Assembly (NCBI GenBank): GCA_937892815.1
Contig: CALBHZ010000070.1
Span: forward strand, 1 to 9,617
From: an uncultured archaeon
GTDB taxonomy: Archaea > Thermoproteota > Nitrososphaeria > Conexivisphaerales > CALBHZ01
DNA length: 9,617 nt
Reading direction: 5' to 3'
Under the pieces are notes generated by a model. The model searched no databases and was not told where the DNA came from. It was given only the letters and a program-made list of their open reading frames with translations. Positions 1 through 5,857 of this stretch are shown piece after piece (position 1 is the stretch's first letter; every line of letters begins with the position of its first letter). A program made the translations under genes and the position numbers.

Positions 1-2
1 AC

Positions 3-530
3 AAGTTCCTCTACGATAATAATATCAATATATTGATATTATATATGCCGGATCCAGATCAAGCGAGGATAGTAGCCTCTAGGTTTCTAGATACCCTACT
101 CTACTTAAAGAAGAAAAAGGGAATTAGGGTTAAGACCTTAACCGTAATAGACGAAGCTCAAGAATTCATACCAAGAGATGCGAGGGGAACGGCTCTAGAT
201 AGCAATAAAAGCGTTGAAGCCCTCCTCAGACAAGGTAGGAAGTATAGGAGCTTCGCGTGGATAAGCACCCAAAGGGTAGCTCACTTAAATACCAACGCAT
301 TACAACAGCTACATAGCTACTTCGTAAGCACTTTGCCTAGGATGTACGATAGGATGGTAATAGCAGATGCCTTTAGCTTAGATTACGGATTAGTTGAGAA
401 AGTAACCGAGCTATCTACTGGAGAATGGCTTTTCGTATCTTACAAGGCTACTAAGCAGAAAAACGTACCCGCCTTCATAAGAACCGAAAATAATGAAGAT
501 TACATAGTCGAGTACTTGAAAGGGAGATAA
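3..530 (+). CDS. HerA/DUF87-type ATP-binding protein, C-terminal part (5' truncated by window edge)
   Basis: The reading frame is open to the left edge, so only the C-terminal part is visible. The TTG at 33 is internal: upstream codons continue a typical beta-strand (NINILILYMPDPDQ). A Walker B segment (LTVIDEAQEF) is followed by an arginine-bearing region (ALLRQGRKYRSFAWISTQR) and a sensor-like stretch ending in a late beta-strand (GEWLFVSYKA). This order is that of the HerA/FtsK-like P-loop ATPases annotated as DUF87 or HerA central domain. The Walker A motif would lie outside the window. Such hexameric ATPases pump DNA or, in HerA-NurA, serve DNA end resection. No nurA, mre11 or rad50 is visible nearby, so a specific role cannot be assigned; it could be one of the many HerA paralogues of thermophilic archaea. 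The gene ends 3 nt before the convergent eL33 stop. Confidence 0.8.
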   Translation, partial: KFLYDNNINILILYMPDPDQARIVASRFLDTLLYLKKKKGIRVKTLTVIDEAQEFIPRDARGTALDSNKSVEALLRQGRKYRSFAWISTQRVAHLNTNALQQLHSYFVSTLPRMYDRMVIADAFSLDYGLVEKVTELSTGEWLFVSYKATKQKNVPAFIRTENNEDYIVEYLKGR

Positions 531-533
531 AAG

Positions 534-821
534 CTACTTTTCAAGCTGTTTAGCTTCTTGAGGGAAGATCTCTACCCTTTCTCCTATAGCCTGTCCAGGC
601 ACATTAGGGTTAAACTTCACCCTAACCACGCCGTTTAAACCGTGATGCCTAATCACTCTCCCTACGTATTCGTTTCCATACCTATCTCTATAGACCACCT
701 TTGCGTTCATAAACTTCAAGACGTCCCATCCCTTAACTCCTTCAATTTTAACTAAGGCTTGATTTGGATTTTGTGTCCCAGGCCCCCTTCTATATCCTAC
801 GATGGTTCCCGAGACGACCAT
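534..821 (-). CDS. rpl35ae: Large-subunit ribosomal protein eL33 (L35Ae)
   Basis: This 95-residue protein matches the archaeal/eukaryotic L35Ae family in length and motifs. It has an N-terminal beta-barrel strand with the YRRG motif, a central 'AKVVYRDRYGNEYVGRVIRHHG' type segment (residues about 40-61), and the diagnostic C-terminal signature VPGQAIGERVEIF. That signature corresponds to the LPGQALGDYVEI found in Thermococcales. eL33 is a small beta-barrel protein on the large ribosomal subunit that contacts rRNA. The ATG (complement of 819-821) places the first strand exactly at the N-terminus, as in homologues. A TATA-like box about 30 nt upstream suggests a very short or absent leader. The gene stands alone and is convergent with the HerA-type gene, not in a ribosomal operon, which is common for this protein in archaea. 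Confidence 0.93.
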   Translation of the reverse strand: MVVSGTIVGYRRGPGTQNPNQALVKIEGVKGWDVLKFMNAKVVYRDRYGNEYVGRVIRHHGLNGVVRVKFNPNVPGQAIGERVEIFPQEAKQLEK

Positions 822-1018
822 ACCGCTTTCATAATATATCTGTTAAAGTTATAAGACTTTTTCTTGCAGCTATTTTATAAAAGATAGGGATTATTTTAAA
901 AAATTCGTTTTATTTATTTTTAAAGGTGCGATTTAAAGATAAGTGCTTCAATTACATTCAAAATTACGTCGGTATTACGGCAAAAATATAATTATCATCC
1001 GTACTTTATAGGTGTGAA
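822..1018. promoter_or_regulatory. AT-rich divergent promoter region (eL33 / isomerase-like gene)
   Basis: This 197-bp non-coding stretch separates two divergent genes. It holds several TATA-like elements. One is the perfect palindrome TTTTATAAAA at 873-882, which could serve either strand. There are further T/A tracts around 893-925. An AAAAATATAA element at 983-992 lies about 30 nt before the isomerase-like ATG, and an AGGTG Shine-Dalgarno-like site at 1010-1014 lies 4 nt before that ATG. No reading frame of note was seen. No clear operator repeat was found apart from the short palindrome. Confidence 0.5.
847..857 (-). promoter_or_regulatory. TATA box for the eL33 gene
   Basis: Read on the minus strand, the sequence is CTTATAACTTT, preceded by a purine-rich BRE-like AAGAAAAAG. 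Its centre lies about 30 nt from the eL33 ATG, which predicts a transcript starting only a few bases before the start codon. This is assigned by position and composition only. Confidence 0.5.
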
Positions 1019-2233
1019 ATGATACACGTGTTCCCATTAGCTAGTAAGATGCACGATAAGAGCTTCTACACGGAACTTTTGTCGGATTACCTTAAGGTAC
1101 TTAGTGACGTTAACGTTCGAGTTTCAAACGTAATTACTAGCGCAGAAGAAATTGAAAACTTAAGGGTCAAGGACGTTGAAGTAGCCATGTCGGTATTCTT
1201 AACTGGAGGTACGAGCGGGCTCGCGAGAGTCCTAGCCTCTAAGCTAGGAAAGAACGTTCCCTTGTTGATGATAGCCCATGGATACCACAATAGCTTAGCG
1301 TCGGCTTTATCGGCTAAGAATAGGTTACTAATTGAAGGATATAAAACGAGCATTGTATTTTCGGAGAAGGTAGATGATGTAAAGCTCGGAATAGTAGCGG
1401 CTAGAGCCGTATCGGACGTTAAATCGATGAGGGTATTGTTAGTAGGTGAGGAAGATGGGGAAGCTGCCGATTTTGGAAGGGCTATAGGCGCAAAGGTCTT
1501 TAAAGCATCGTTAAGTGAGGTAGAGGAAGCAGTAGATAAGGTTGAAACAACTAAGGCAAGAGAAACGCTCTCTAAGTTAGCGTCTAAGCTAGATATTGGC
1601 TACTGCGATACGTCCCTCATTGAAAAACCCCTTAAGCTACCGCTAGCTTTAAAGGAACTATTAAGGAAGTATGACTGTAATTCACTAGCTATTAATTGCT
1701 TTCCGCTTATAGTTAAGTTCGGCTTCTCTCCTTGTATTGCCATAAGCCTTCTAAACGATGAAGGAATACCCGCTGCATGTGAAGCAGATCTCAGATCCTT
1801 AGTATTGTTAAGGATCTCACTAACCGTATCTAAAAAACCGGGATGGATCGCAAACCCCTGTGGTTTAACGAAAGATGGATTAATCTTCGCTCACTGTACG
1901 ATAGCTACCAATCTCATAAAGGGAGGAAAGCTCTTTTCCCATTTCGAATCGAATAACCCAGTAGCCATAGCGGGAGAGATAGAAAGGGGAGAGTATCTGC
2001 TAGCCTCCCTAAGCTACAATTACAAAGAGCTGTTCATGAACAGAGTATATGTGGAAAGATCGGGGATGATAAGCGATAAGATGTGTAGAACCCAAGTTAT
2101 ATTGAAACTCAGTACTAATTTAAAAGATTTCGTAAGGAAAGCCATCAGTAATCATCACGTACTTATGCCCTTAGAATTGTTAAATGTTCTTCCATACATC
2201 GCTGACCTTCTCGACCTCCGCATTATTACATAA
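1019..2233 (+). CDS. L-fucose isomerase-like protein (COG2407 family)
   Basis: The 404-residue protein resembles the L-fucose/L-arabinose isomerase-like family (COG2407). The N-terminal half is an alpha/beta region, with TGGTSGLAR at residues 62-70 matching the family's glycine-rich loop after a beta-strand. The C-terminal half carries the conserved block PAACEADLRS (251-260), then WIANPCG (276-282), LIFAHCT (288-294) and a late NHH (378-380). In sugar isomerases the Glu of this block, an Asp about 24 residues later and a C-terminal His bind the metal. Here E255 and H380 are present, but the Asp position appears to be N279. Members with 'ANP...AHCT' are usually annotated 'fucose isomerase', although their substrates are mostly unproven. 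No sugar kinase or aldolase is adjacent to support fucose catabolism. The ATG is preceded by AGGTG and a TATA-like box. Family assignment is fairly secure; function is not. Confidence 0.72.
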   Translation: MIHVFPLASKMHDKSFYTELLSDYLKVLSDVNVRVSNVITSAEEIENLRVKDVEVAMSVFLTGGTSGLARVLASKLGKNVPLLMIAHGYHNSLASALSAKNRLLIEGYKTSIVFSEKVDDVKLGIVAARAVSDVKSMRVLLVGEEDGEAADFGRAIGAKVFKASLSEVEEAVDKVETTKARETLSKLASKLDIGYCDTSLIEKPLKLPLALKELLRKYDCNSLAINCFPLIVKFGFSPCIAISLLNDEGIPAACEADLRSLVLLRISLTVSKKPGWIANPCGLTKDGLIFAHCTIATNLIKGGKLFSHFESNNPVAIAGEIERGEYLLASLSYNYKELFMNRVYVERSGMISDKMCRTQVILKLSTNLKDFVRKAISNHHVLMPLELLNVLPYIADLLDLRIIT

Positions 2234-2540
2234 TTAGCCTTTAAAGAAGCTCCTATAAACTCTCCAAAATCGATTTTAGAAGCTAGATATAGATCGATAT
2301 AGGTATCAAGTGTTGTATGAAGTTAAGGATAGTAGGAGGCAGTACGTAATTCACTTATAACCAAGGACACGAAAAAGCAATGCCTCTAGGATAAAGTTCA
2401 CTTGCATTTTACTGTCTACGCTTAGGGGAATTGCTTTAGACATAGTTTAGATACAGGGATGATATATTGGCGCACGAAGCGGCTCCTTATTATAATAAAT
2501 ATCCTTGCATATTATTAAAGAAAGTGCGATTGAAAATTAG
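2234..2540. other. Intergenic region without a convincing gene; possible decayed ORF
   Basis: About 300 bases lie between the isomerase-like stop and the stop of the unrecognised minus-strand ORF. No frame is open for more than about 30 codons on the plus strand, and no tRNA T-arm or C/D-box pair was found. Between 2280 and 2357 a 26-codon open stretch reads like ordinary protein (YQVLYEVKDSRRQYVIHL). It appears to continue in the next frame as ITKDTKK (about 2357-2377) before stops take over, so it may be the trace of a decayed gene. This could also be chance. The last part (about 2490-2520) is A/T-rich. Confidence 0.4.
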
Positions 2541-2837
2541 CTAGAATTCATTAAGCTCCCTTAAATGACGTATAAGCTCTCCCTTTAGATCCCTTAAACT
2601 CAGGGGATTTAGGAACTTATCAGCGAACTTAGATGTAGCTAAAACCATTAAGCCAGGCAAAGTAGTGACCCCTTCAGGAGCGAAAGTAAGCGTCAACCCC
2701 AAAGCCTTCAGCTTATTGCTGTCTATTTTCGAAGGATACAATGCTCTCAAACACTCACAAATTTCCCTATTTGATAAAACATTACGAATATCGTCAATCT
2801 CTTTGAAAAATTTCATAACTTCCTTAACTTCGATCAT
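2541..2837 (-). CDS. Unrecognised 98-residue protein
   Basis: I do not recognise this protein. It begins with a charged, probably helical segment (MIEVKEVMKFFKEID), followed by a second helix carrying CEC (Cys27, Cys29). A more hydrophobic middle (LGLTLTFAPEGVTTLPGLMVL, split here into LGLTLTFAPEG and VTTLPGLMVL) comes next, and the protein ends with a basic/acidic helix (LRDLKGELIRHLRELNEF). There is no signal peptide, membrane span or zinc knuckle. The codon usage and amphipathic, Lys/Glu-rich character resemble the neighbouring real genes. A TATA-like CTTTAATGTTA sits about 30 nt upstream of the ATG on the minus strand, as at other genes here. It is flanked by intergenic DNA on both sides and forms no operon. 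It is probably a real small gene but of unknown role. Confidence 0.55.
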   Translation of the reverse strand: MIEVKEVMKFFKEIDDIRNVLSNREICECLRALYPSKIDSNKLKALGLTLTFAPEGVTTLPGLMVLATSKFADKFLNPLSLRDLKGELIRHLRELNEF

Positions 2838-2898
2838 GAGTTAAACTGGAACGAATAGAAGGATAACATTAAAGGAGAAGCTCTCTAGTCGATTAGGT

Positions 2899-2911
2899 CA
2901 AATTTAATTTA
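2899..2911 (+). promoter_or_regulatory. TATA-like box for the PEBP-UPF0282 unit
   Basis: CAAATTTAATTTA, with a purine-rich stretch (AGAGGAAGGGG) just downstream, is the best TATA candidate ahead of the PEBP gene. It would predict transcription starting near 2931 and a leader of about 30 nt, longer than at other genes in this window. Assigned by composition and position only. Confidence 0.35.
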
Positions 2912-2961
2912 GAGGAAGGGGAATAAAGTTAAAATCATACGATCGTCTACTAAAAGTAGGG

Positions 2962-3540
2962 TTGAGCAAAGGCTATGTAGCTTTAGTGGTCGTTTTGATC
3001 ATCTTATTTATAGGGCTCTACCTTTACTTCTTTCCTATAGGAGGAGGAAGGCTGGAAATTCTTGGAGGAGAAAAGAAGATGCAGGTTTTTTCAACGGCTT
3101 TTCAAGATCAAGGTAGTATACCTGTAATTTACACTAAAGATGGAAAGGATATCTCTCCTCCCATATCTTGGGTTTTACCTCCAAATATCGGAGGCGTAGT
3201 GTGCTATGCCTTAATTATGTACGATCCAGACGCTCCTAACCCTCCTTTCGTTCATTGGATATTATTCAATATTCCTCCAGATGTTAACTATATACGCGAA
3301 AATGTGCCTAAAGAACCTGAGGTACTAGGGGTAGGCCTGCAGGGTAAAAACGATTATGGAGAGATAGGTTATGGAGGCCCATATCCTCCTAAGGGATCAA
3401 TTCATCATTACGTGTTTAGGGTTTACGCGCTCGATTCCTATCTAATGTTAAACGCTGGATGTAGCAAGGAGGAGTCCGTAAAGGCCGTTAAGGACCACGT
3501 AATAGTATATGGAGAGTTGAGAGGAATTTACGGTAGGTAA
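2962..3540 (+). CDS. Membrane-anchored PEBP / YbhB-type Raf-kinase-inhibitor-like protein
   Basis: The protein has 192 residues. Residues about 5-25 form one uninterrupted hydrophobic segment (YVALVVVLIILFIGLYLYFF) after a short N-terminus with one Lys, so it is a signal anchor or an uncleaved signal. From residue 40 onward it is a PEBP domain. It has the anion-binding motif DPDAPNPPFVHW (88-99) and the second conserved block around GGPYPPKGSIHHYVFRVYAL (138-157), typical of the bacterial/archaeal YbhB/YbcL family. These proteins bind anionic ligands, but their physiological role in archaea is unclear. The TTG start is chosen because no ATG or GTG lies between the upstream stop (2905) and the membrane segment. 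An internal ATG at 3079 (Met40) is preceded by GGAGGAG and would yield a soluble domain. The stop overlaps the next gene's ATG by one base (TAATG), so the two are probably translated together. Confidence 0.9.
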   Translation: MSKGYVALVVVLIILFIGLYLYFFPIGGGRLEILGGEKKMQVFSTAFQDQGSIPVIYTKDGKDISPPISWVLPPNIGGVVCYALIMYDPDAPNPPFVHWILFNIPPDVNYIRENVPKEPEVLGVGLQGKNDYGEIGYGGPYPPKGSIHHYVFRVYALDSYLMLNAGCSKEESVKAVKDHVIVYGELRGIYGR

Positions 3541-4604
3541 TGAAGTTAAACGTTATCTGGTTCGATTCAATGGGAGCGAAAAGTAGCTGTATTTTAGTTG
3601 AAACGAGATCGGTTAATGTATTAATCGATCCGGGAGCGGCCGTAATGCAACCCTCCTATCCATTACCTAAAACTGAAAAAATTAAGCTCTTGAAAAACGC
3701 GGTTAAAGAGATAGAGAAAGCCTCCAAGAAAGCGGATGTTATCGTAATTACGCATTACCATTACGATCATCATTTTAAGCCATCTAATCCACATCTCTCA
3801 AATCCAACTTTAATTTACGATAGGAAGAGGATCTTGATAAAGAATCCAAATGAGTGGATCAACTTCTCTCAATTTAAAAGAGCTAGGGCTTTTATTGAGG
3901 AGCTCGCTAACTTAAAGGGGATCGATTTAAAGGAGATATATGAGGAGGCCAAGGCTGGCGATTATGATGATCCAGTTGAGAACTTAACTCATGCTCTATC
4001 TATGGATTTTGGAGATTATGCGAAAAGGAGAGAAGAACTCCTAAAAAAGGGAAGGAGATTCTTCGATAACTTAACTAAAATATGGCGAAAAGGACCTTGG
4101 ATAAAGGATAAGTTAAAATTGGGAGATATAGGGATAGAGTTCGCCGATTCTAGAGAATTTAAGTTCGGCAACGTTGTTATCCGCTTTTCAAATCCTCTAT
4201 TCCACGGCATAGAGTACGATAGAACGGGATGGGTTCTATCTGTATTTATTAGAGATGGGAAGGATTCGATATTGTATACGAGCGATCTAATGGGTCCTCA
4301 AATCGAGGATTACGCGGATATGATAATATCTATGAAACCTAAAAAGCTGATTTTAGACGGCCCTCCCATCTACCTGTTTCCATATATGTTAAATAGGATA
4401 AATCTCAATAGGGCTGTAGAAAACGCTAAGAGGATAATTAAGGAATCGAAGGCTGAATTTATAATATACGATCACCACTTAATGAGGGAGAAAGGCTACA
4501 TGAGGTATGTAGGAGATGTATTCAGAGAGGCGAGAAAGGAGGGAGTAAAGCTTATAGCTGCTTCTGAGACGAAAGGAGAAAAGCCGTTAATAGATAGGAT
4601 TTGA
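3540..4604 (+). CDS. UPF0282 family metallo-beta-lactamase-fold protein
   Basis: The protein has 354 residues and belongs to the archaeal UPF0282 group of metallo-beta-lactamase-fold proteins. The first half shows VNVLIDPG (25-32) and the metal-binding HxHxDH motif in THYHYDHH (71-78). Later ligands are probably H222 (NPLFHG), D249 (YTSDLMGP) and the C-terminal DHHL (311-314). The family has no firmly assigned reaction; the fold usually hydrolyses phosphodiester or thioester bonds with two zinc or iron ions. Family members I recall are near 300-320 residues. This one is longer because of a charged helical segment at about 120-185, which lies between the 'SQ..RARAF' region and the strand IEFADSREF. 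The ATG overlaps the PEBP stop by one base, implying coupled translation. There is no signal peptide, so it is cytoplasmic, unlike its membrane-anchored partner. Confidence 0.88.
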   Translation: MKLNVIWFDSMGAKSSCILVETRSVNVLIDPGAAVMQPSYPLPKTEKIKLLKNAVKEIEKASKKADVIVITHYHYDHHFKPSNPHLSNPTLIYDRKRILIKNPNEWINFSQFKRARAFIEELANLKGIDLKEIYEEAKAGDYDDPVENLTHALSMDFGDYAKRREELLKKGRRFFDNLTKIWRKGPWIKDKLKLGDIGIEFADSREFKFGNVVIRFSNPLFHGIEYDRTGWVLSVFIRDGKDSILYTSDLMGPQIEDYADMIISMKPKKLILDGPPIYLFPYMLNRINLNRAVENAKRIIKESKAEFIIYDHHLMREKGYMRYVGDVFREARKEGVKLIAASETKGEKPLIDRI

Positions 4605-4628
4605 GGCCTGAACTCCACGTTCATTATC

Positions 4629-4766
4629 ATGAGCTTCCATGCCGTATATCTCTCCTTGCTCGTAAGTATATTAGACGCATCCGTTTGGGACTGGAGTCTA
4701 CTAAGGAACGGATCTACGAATTTGAGACGGATATATCAACAACGCGTATATGATTACAAGAACTAA
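4629..4766 (+). CDS. Possible 45-residue small ORF (doubtful)
   Basis: An ATG-to-TAA frame of 45 codons begins 24 nt after the UPF0282 stop. The peptide starts hydrophobic (MSFHAVYLSLLVSILDA), continues with VWDW, and ends in a polar, Tyr/Arg-rich tail (RRIYQQRVYDYKN). There is no Shine-Dalgarno sequence or obvious promoter; it would have to be read from the upstream transcript. It uses CGG and CGC arginine codons, less typical here than AGA/AGG. Lying just upstream of a SPASM radical SAM gene, it is worth noting as a candidate substrate peptide. Chance is at least as likely. Confidence 0.15.
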   Translation: MSFHAVYLSLLVSILDASVWDWSLLRNGSTNLRRIYQQRVYDYKN

Positions 4767-4849
4767 AAACGGCTATTACCGGAAATGCACCTTACGTCCT
4801 TTTCTAAAAACCATCATTTATAACACATGCTTTTCATTTCCTTAGAAAC

Positions 4850-4860
4850 GCTTATAAAGG
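4850..4860 (+). promoter_or_regulatory. TATA box for the radical SAM-pscS-sepS operon
   Basis: GCTTATAAAGG is the clearest TATA box in the intergenic region. Its centre lies about 24 nt before the ATG at 4879 and about 30 nt before the ATG at 4885, the spacing expected for a leaderless transcript. The annotated TTG at 4907 lies about 51 nt away. A second TATA-like ATTTATAAC lies at about 4816-4824. Confidence 0.6.
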
Positions 4861-4906
4861 CTTAATCCTCTGAAAGATATGGAAATGTTTTTTCGATCTC
4901 GTCATT

Positions 4907-5839
4907 TTGTTAATAACGTCGAACTGCCCTTACTCATGCATCCACTGCTATACGTCTAGGTTTAAGGGAGAGCCTACAAGAGAGGAGGTTATTTCTTGGC
5001 TAGATAAAGTATCGAAGCTGTCCGATCATATAGGTATAACCGGAGGAGAGCCTCTAGCGAGAAAGGACATTTTCGATATACTGGAGTTTGCTAGAGAAAA
5101 GTTTGAGTGGTTAGCCCTTCAGACCAACCTATCGCTTTTAACTAATGAAAAGGCCAAAAGATTGAAAGAGATCGAATTAGATATAGTCTACACTAGCTTA
5201 GATGGTCATAGTAAAGAGCTACATGAGGCGATTAGAGGGAGCGGATCTTGGAGTTTATTGATGGGGAAGCTAAAAATGTTAAAGGACGTTCCGTTCTCCA
5301 CGGTAACTACTATAAACTCCTTTAACTGGAACGTCGTAGATAGAATTGCTGAAAAGGCGGAGAAGCTAGGGGCATCTTCAGCCTCCTTCATTCCTATAAT
5401 TCCCGCTGGTAGGGCATCTAAGGACTTAATGCCTACTCCTAAGCAAATGAAAGAGGCTATACTGAAACTATCGAAAACGGCAGATCATCTAAATATCCCC
5501 ATCTACATCTGGTGTTATCCATCGGCTAAGGCCATAGATGAGAAAGGAAGCTTAAATGTTAGACCTTGCCCATCTACATCTCTGGATATTGCACCGGATG
5601 GCAGAATTCTACTATGCGATACCCTAGATATACAGATCTCTCATATCAACAAATCGATCGAAGATATAATTAGGGATTACGAAGAAAGCGAATGGGTTAA
5701 GCTAGTAGATAACAGGAGGCCTGAACCATGCTTAGACTGCCCTTACTTCGACTTCTGTAAAGGAGGATGTTACGCTAGATCTCTACTGGTTAAGGGTGAT
5801 ATAAGATCCTCCGATCCTCTATGTTCATATAGGGGATAG
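4907..5839 (+). CDS. Radical SAM/SPASM domain enzyme, 5' end probably frameshifted
   Basis: From the TTG the protein has 310 residues. The radical SAM cluster motif CxxxCxxC is C7-PYS-C11-IH-C14, followed by Tyr, and the SAM-binding GGEP is at 46-49. The C-terminus has a complete seven-cysteine SPASM motif: CX10GX4C (C221, G232, C237), CX2CX5CX3C (C275, C278, C284, C288) and a last C306. This predicts one catalytic and two auxiliary [4Fe-4S] clusters. Such enzymes modify peptides or proteins, or mature cofactors; the substrate is not evident. It heads an operon, with pscS only 18 nt downstream. The TTG start leaves almost no first beta-strand. In-frame codons upstream (DLVILL) extend it well but lack a usual start, whereas ATG at 4879/4885 sits in another frame across a T6 run (see findings). 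Domain assignment is firm; the start and role are uncertain. Confidence 0.9.
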   Translation: MLITSNCPYSCIHCYTSRFKGEPTREEVISWLDKVSKLSDHIGITGGEPLARKDIFDILEFAREKFEWLALQTNLSLLTNEKAKRLKEIELDIVYTSLDGHSKELHEAIRGSGSWSLLMGKLKMLKDVPFSTVTTINSFNWNVVDRIAEKAEKLGASSASFIPIIPAGRASKDLMPTPKQMKEAILKLSKTADHLNIPIYIWCYPSAKAIDEKGSLNVRPCPSTSLDIAPDGRILLCDTLDIQISHINKSIEDIIRDYEESEWVKLVDNRRPEPCLDCPYFDFCKGGCYARSLLVKGDIRSSDPLCSYRG

Positions 5840-5857
5840 TTAATTGGTTAAACGTTC

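Noticed and set aside
33..35. TTG as the start of the HerA-type gene
   Set aside because: The frame is open to the window edge and the upstream codons continue a conserved-looking strand, so the gene is cut by the window rather than starting here.
873..882. TTTTATAAAA palindrome as a repressor operator
   Set aside because: It is a simple A/T palindrome in an AT-rich promoter region and is equally well explained as a TATA box; no second copy or longer arms were seen.
2456..2475. GGATGATAT as a C box of a C/D guide RNA
   Set aside because: It has one mismatch to the C-box consensus, and no D, C' or D' boxes at suitable spacing were found.
3557..3575. GGTTCGATTC resembling a tRNA T-arm
   Set aside because: It lies inside the UPF0282 coding sequence (VIWFDSMG), with no matching acceptor stem, D-arm or anticodon arm around it.
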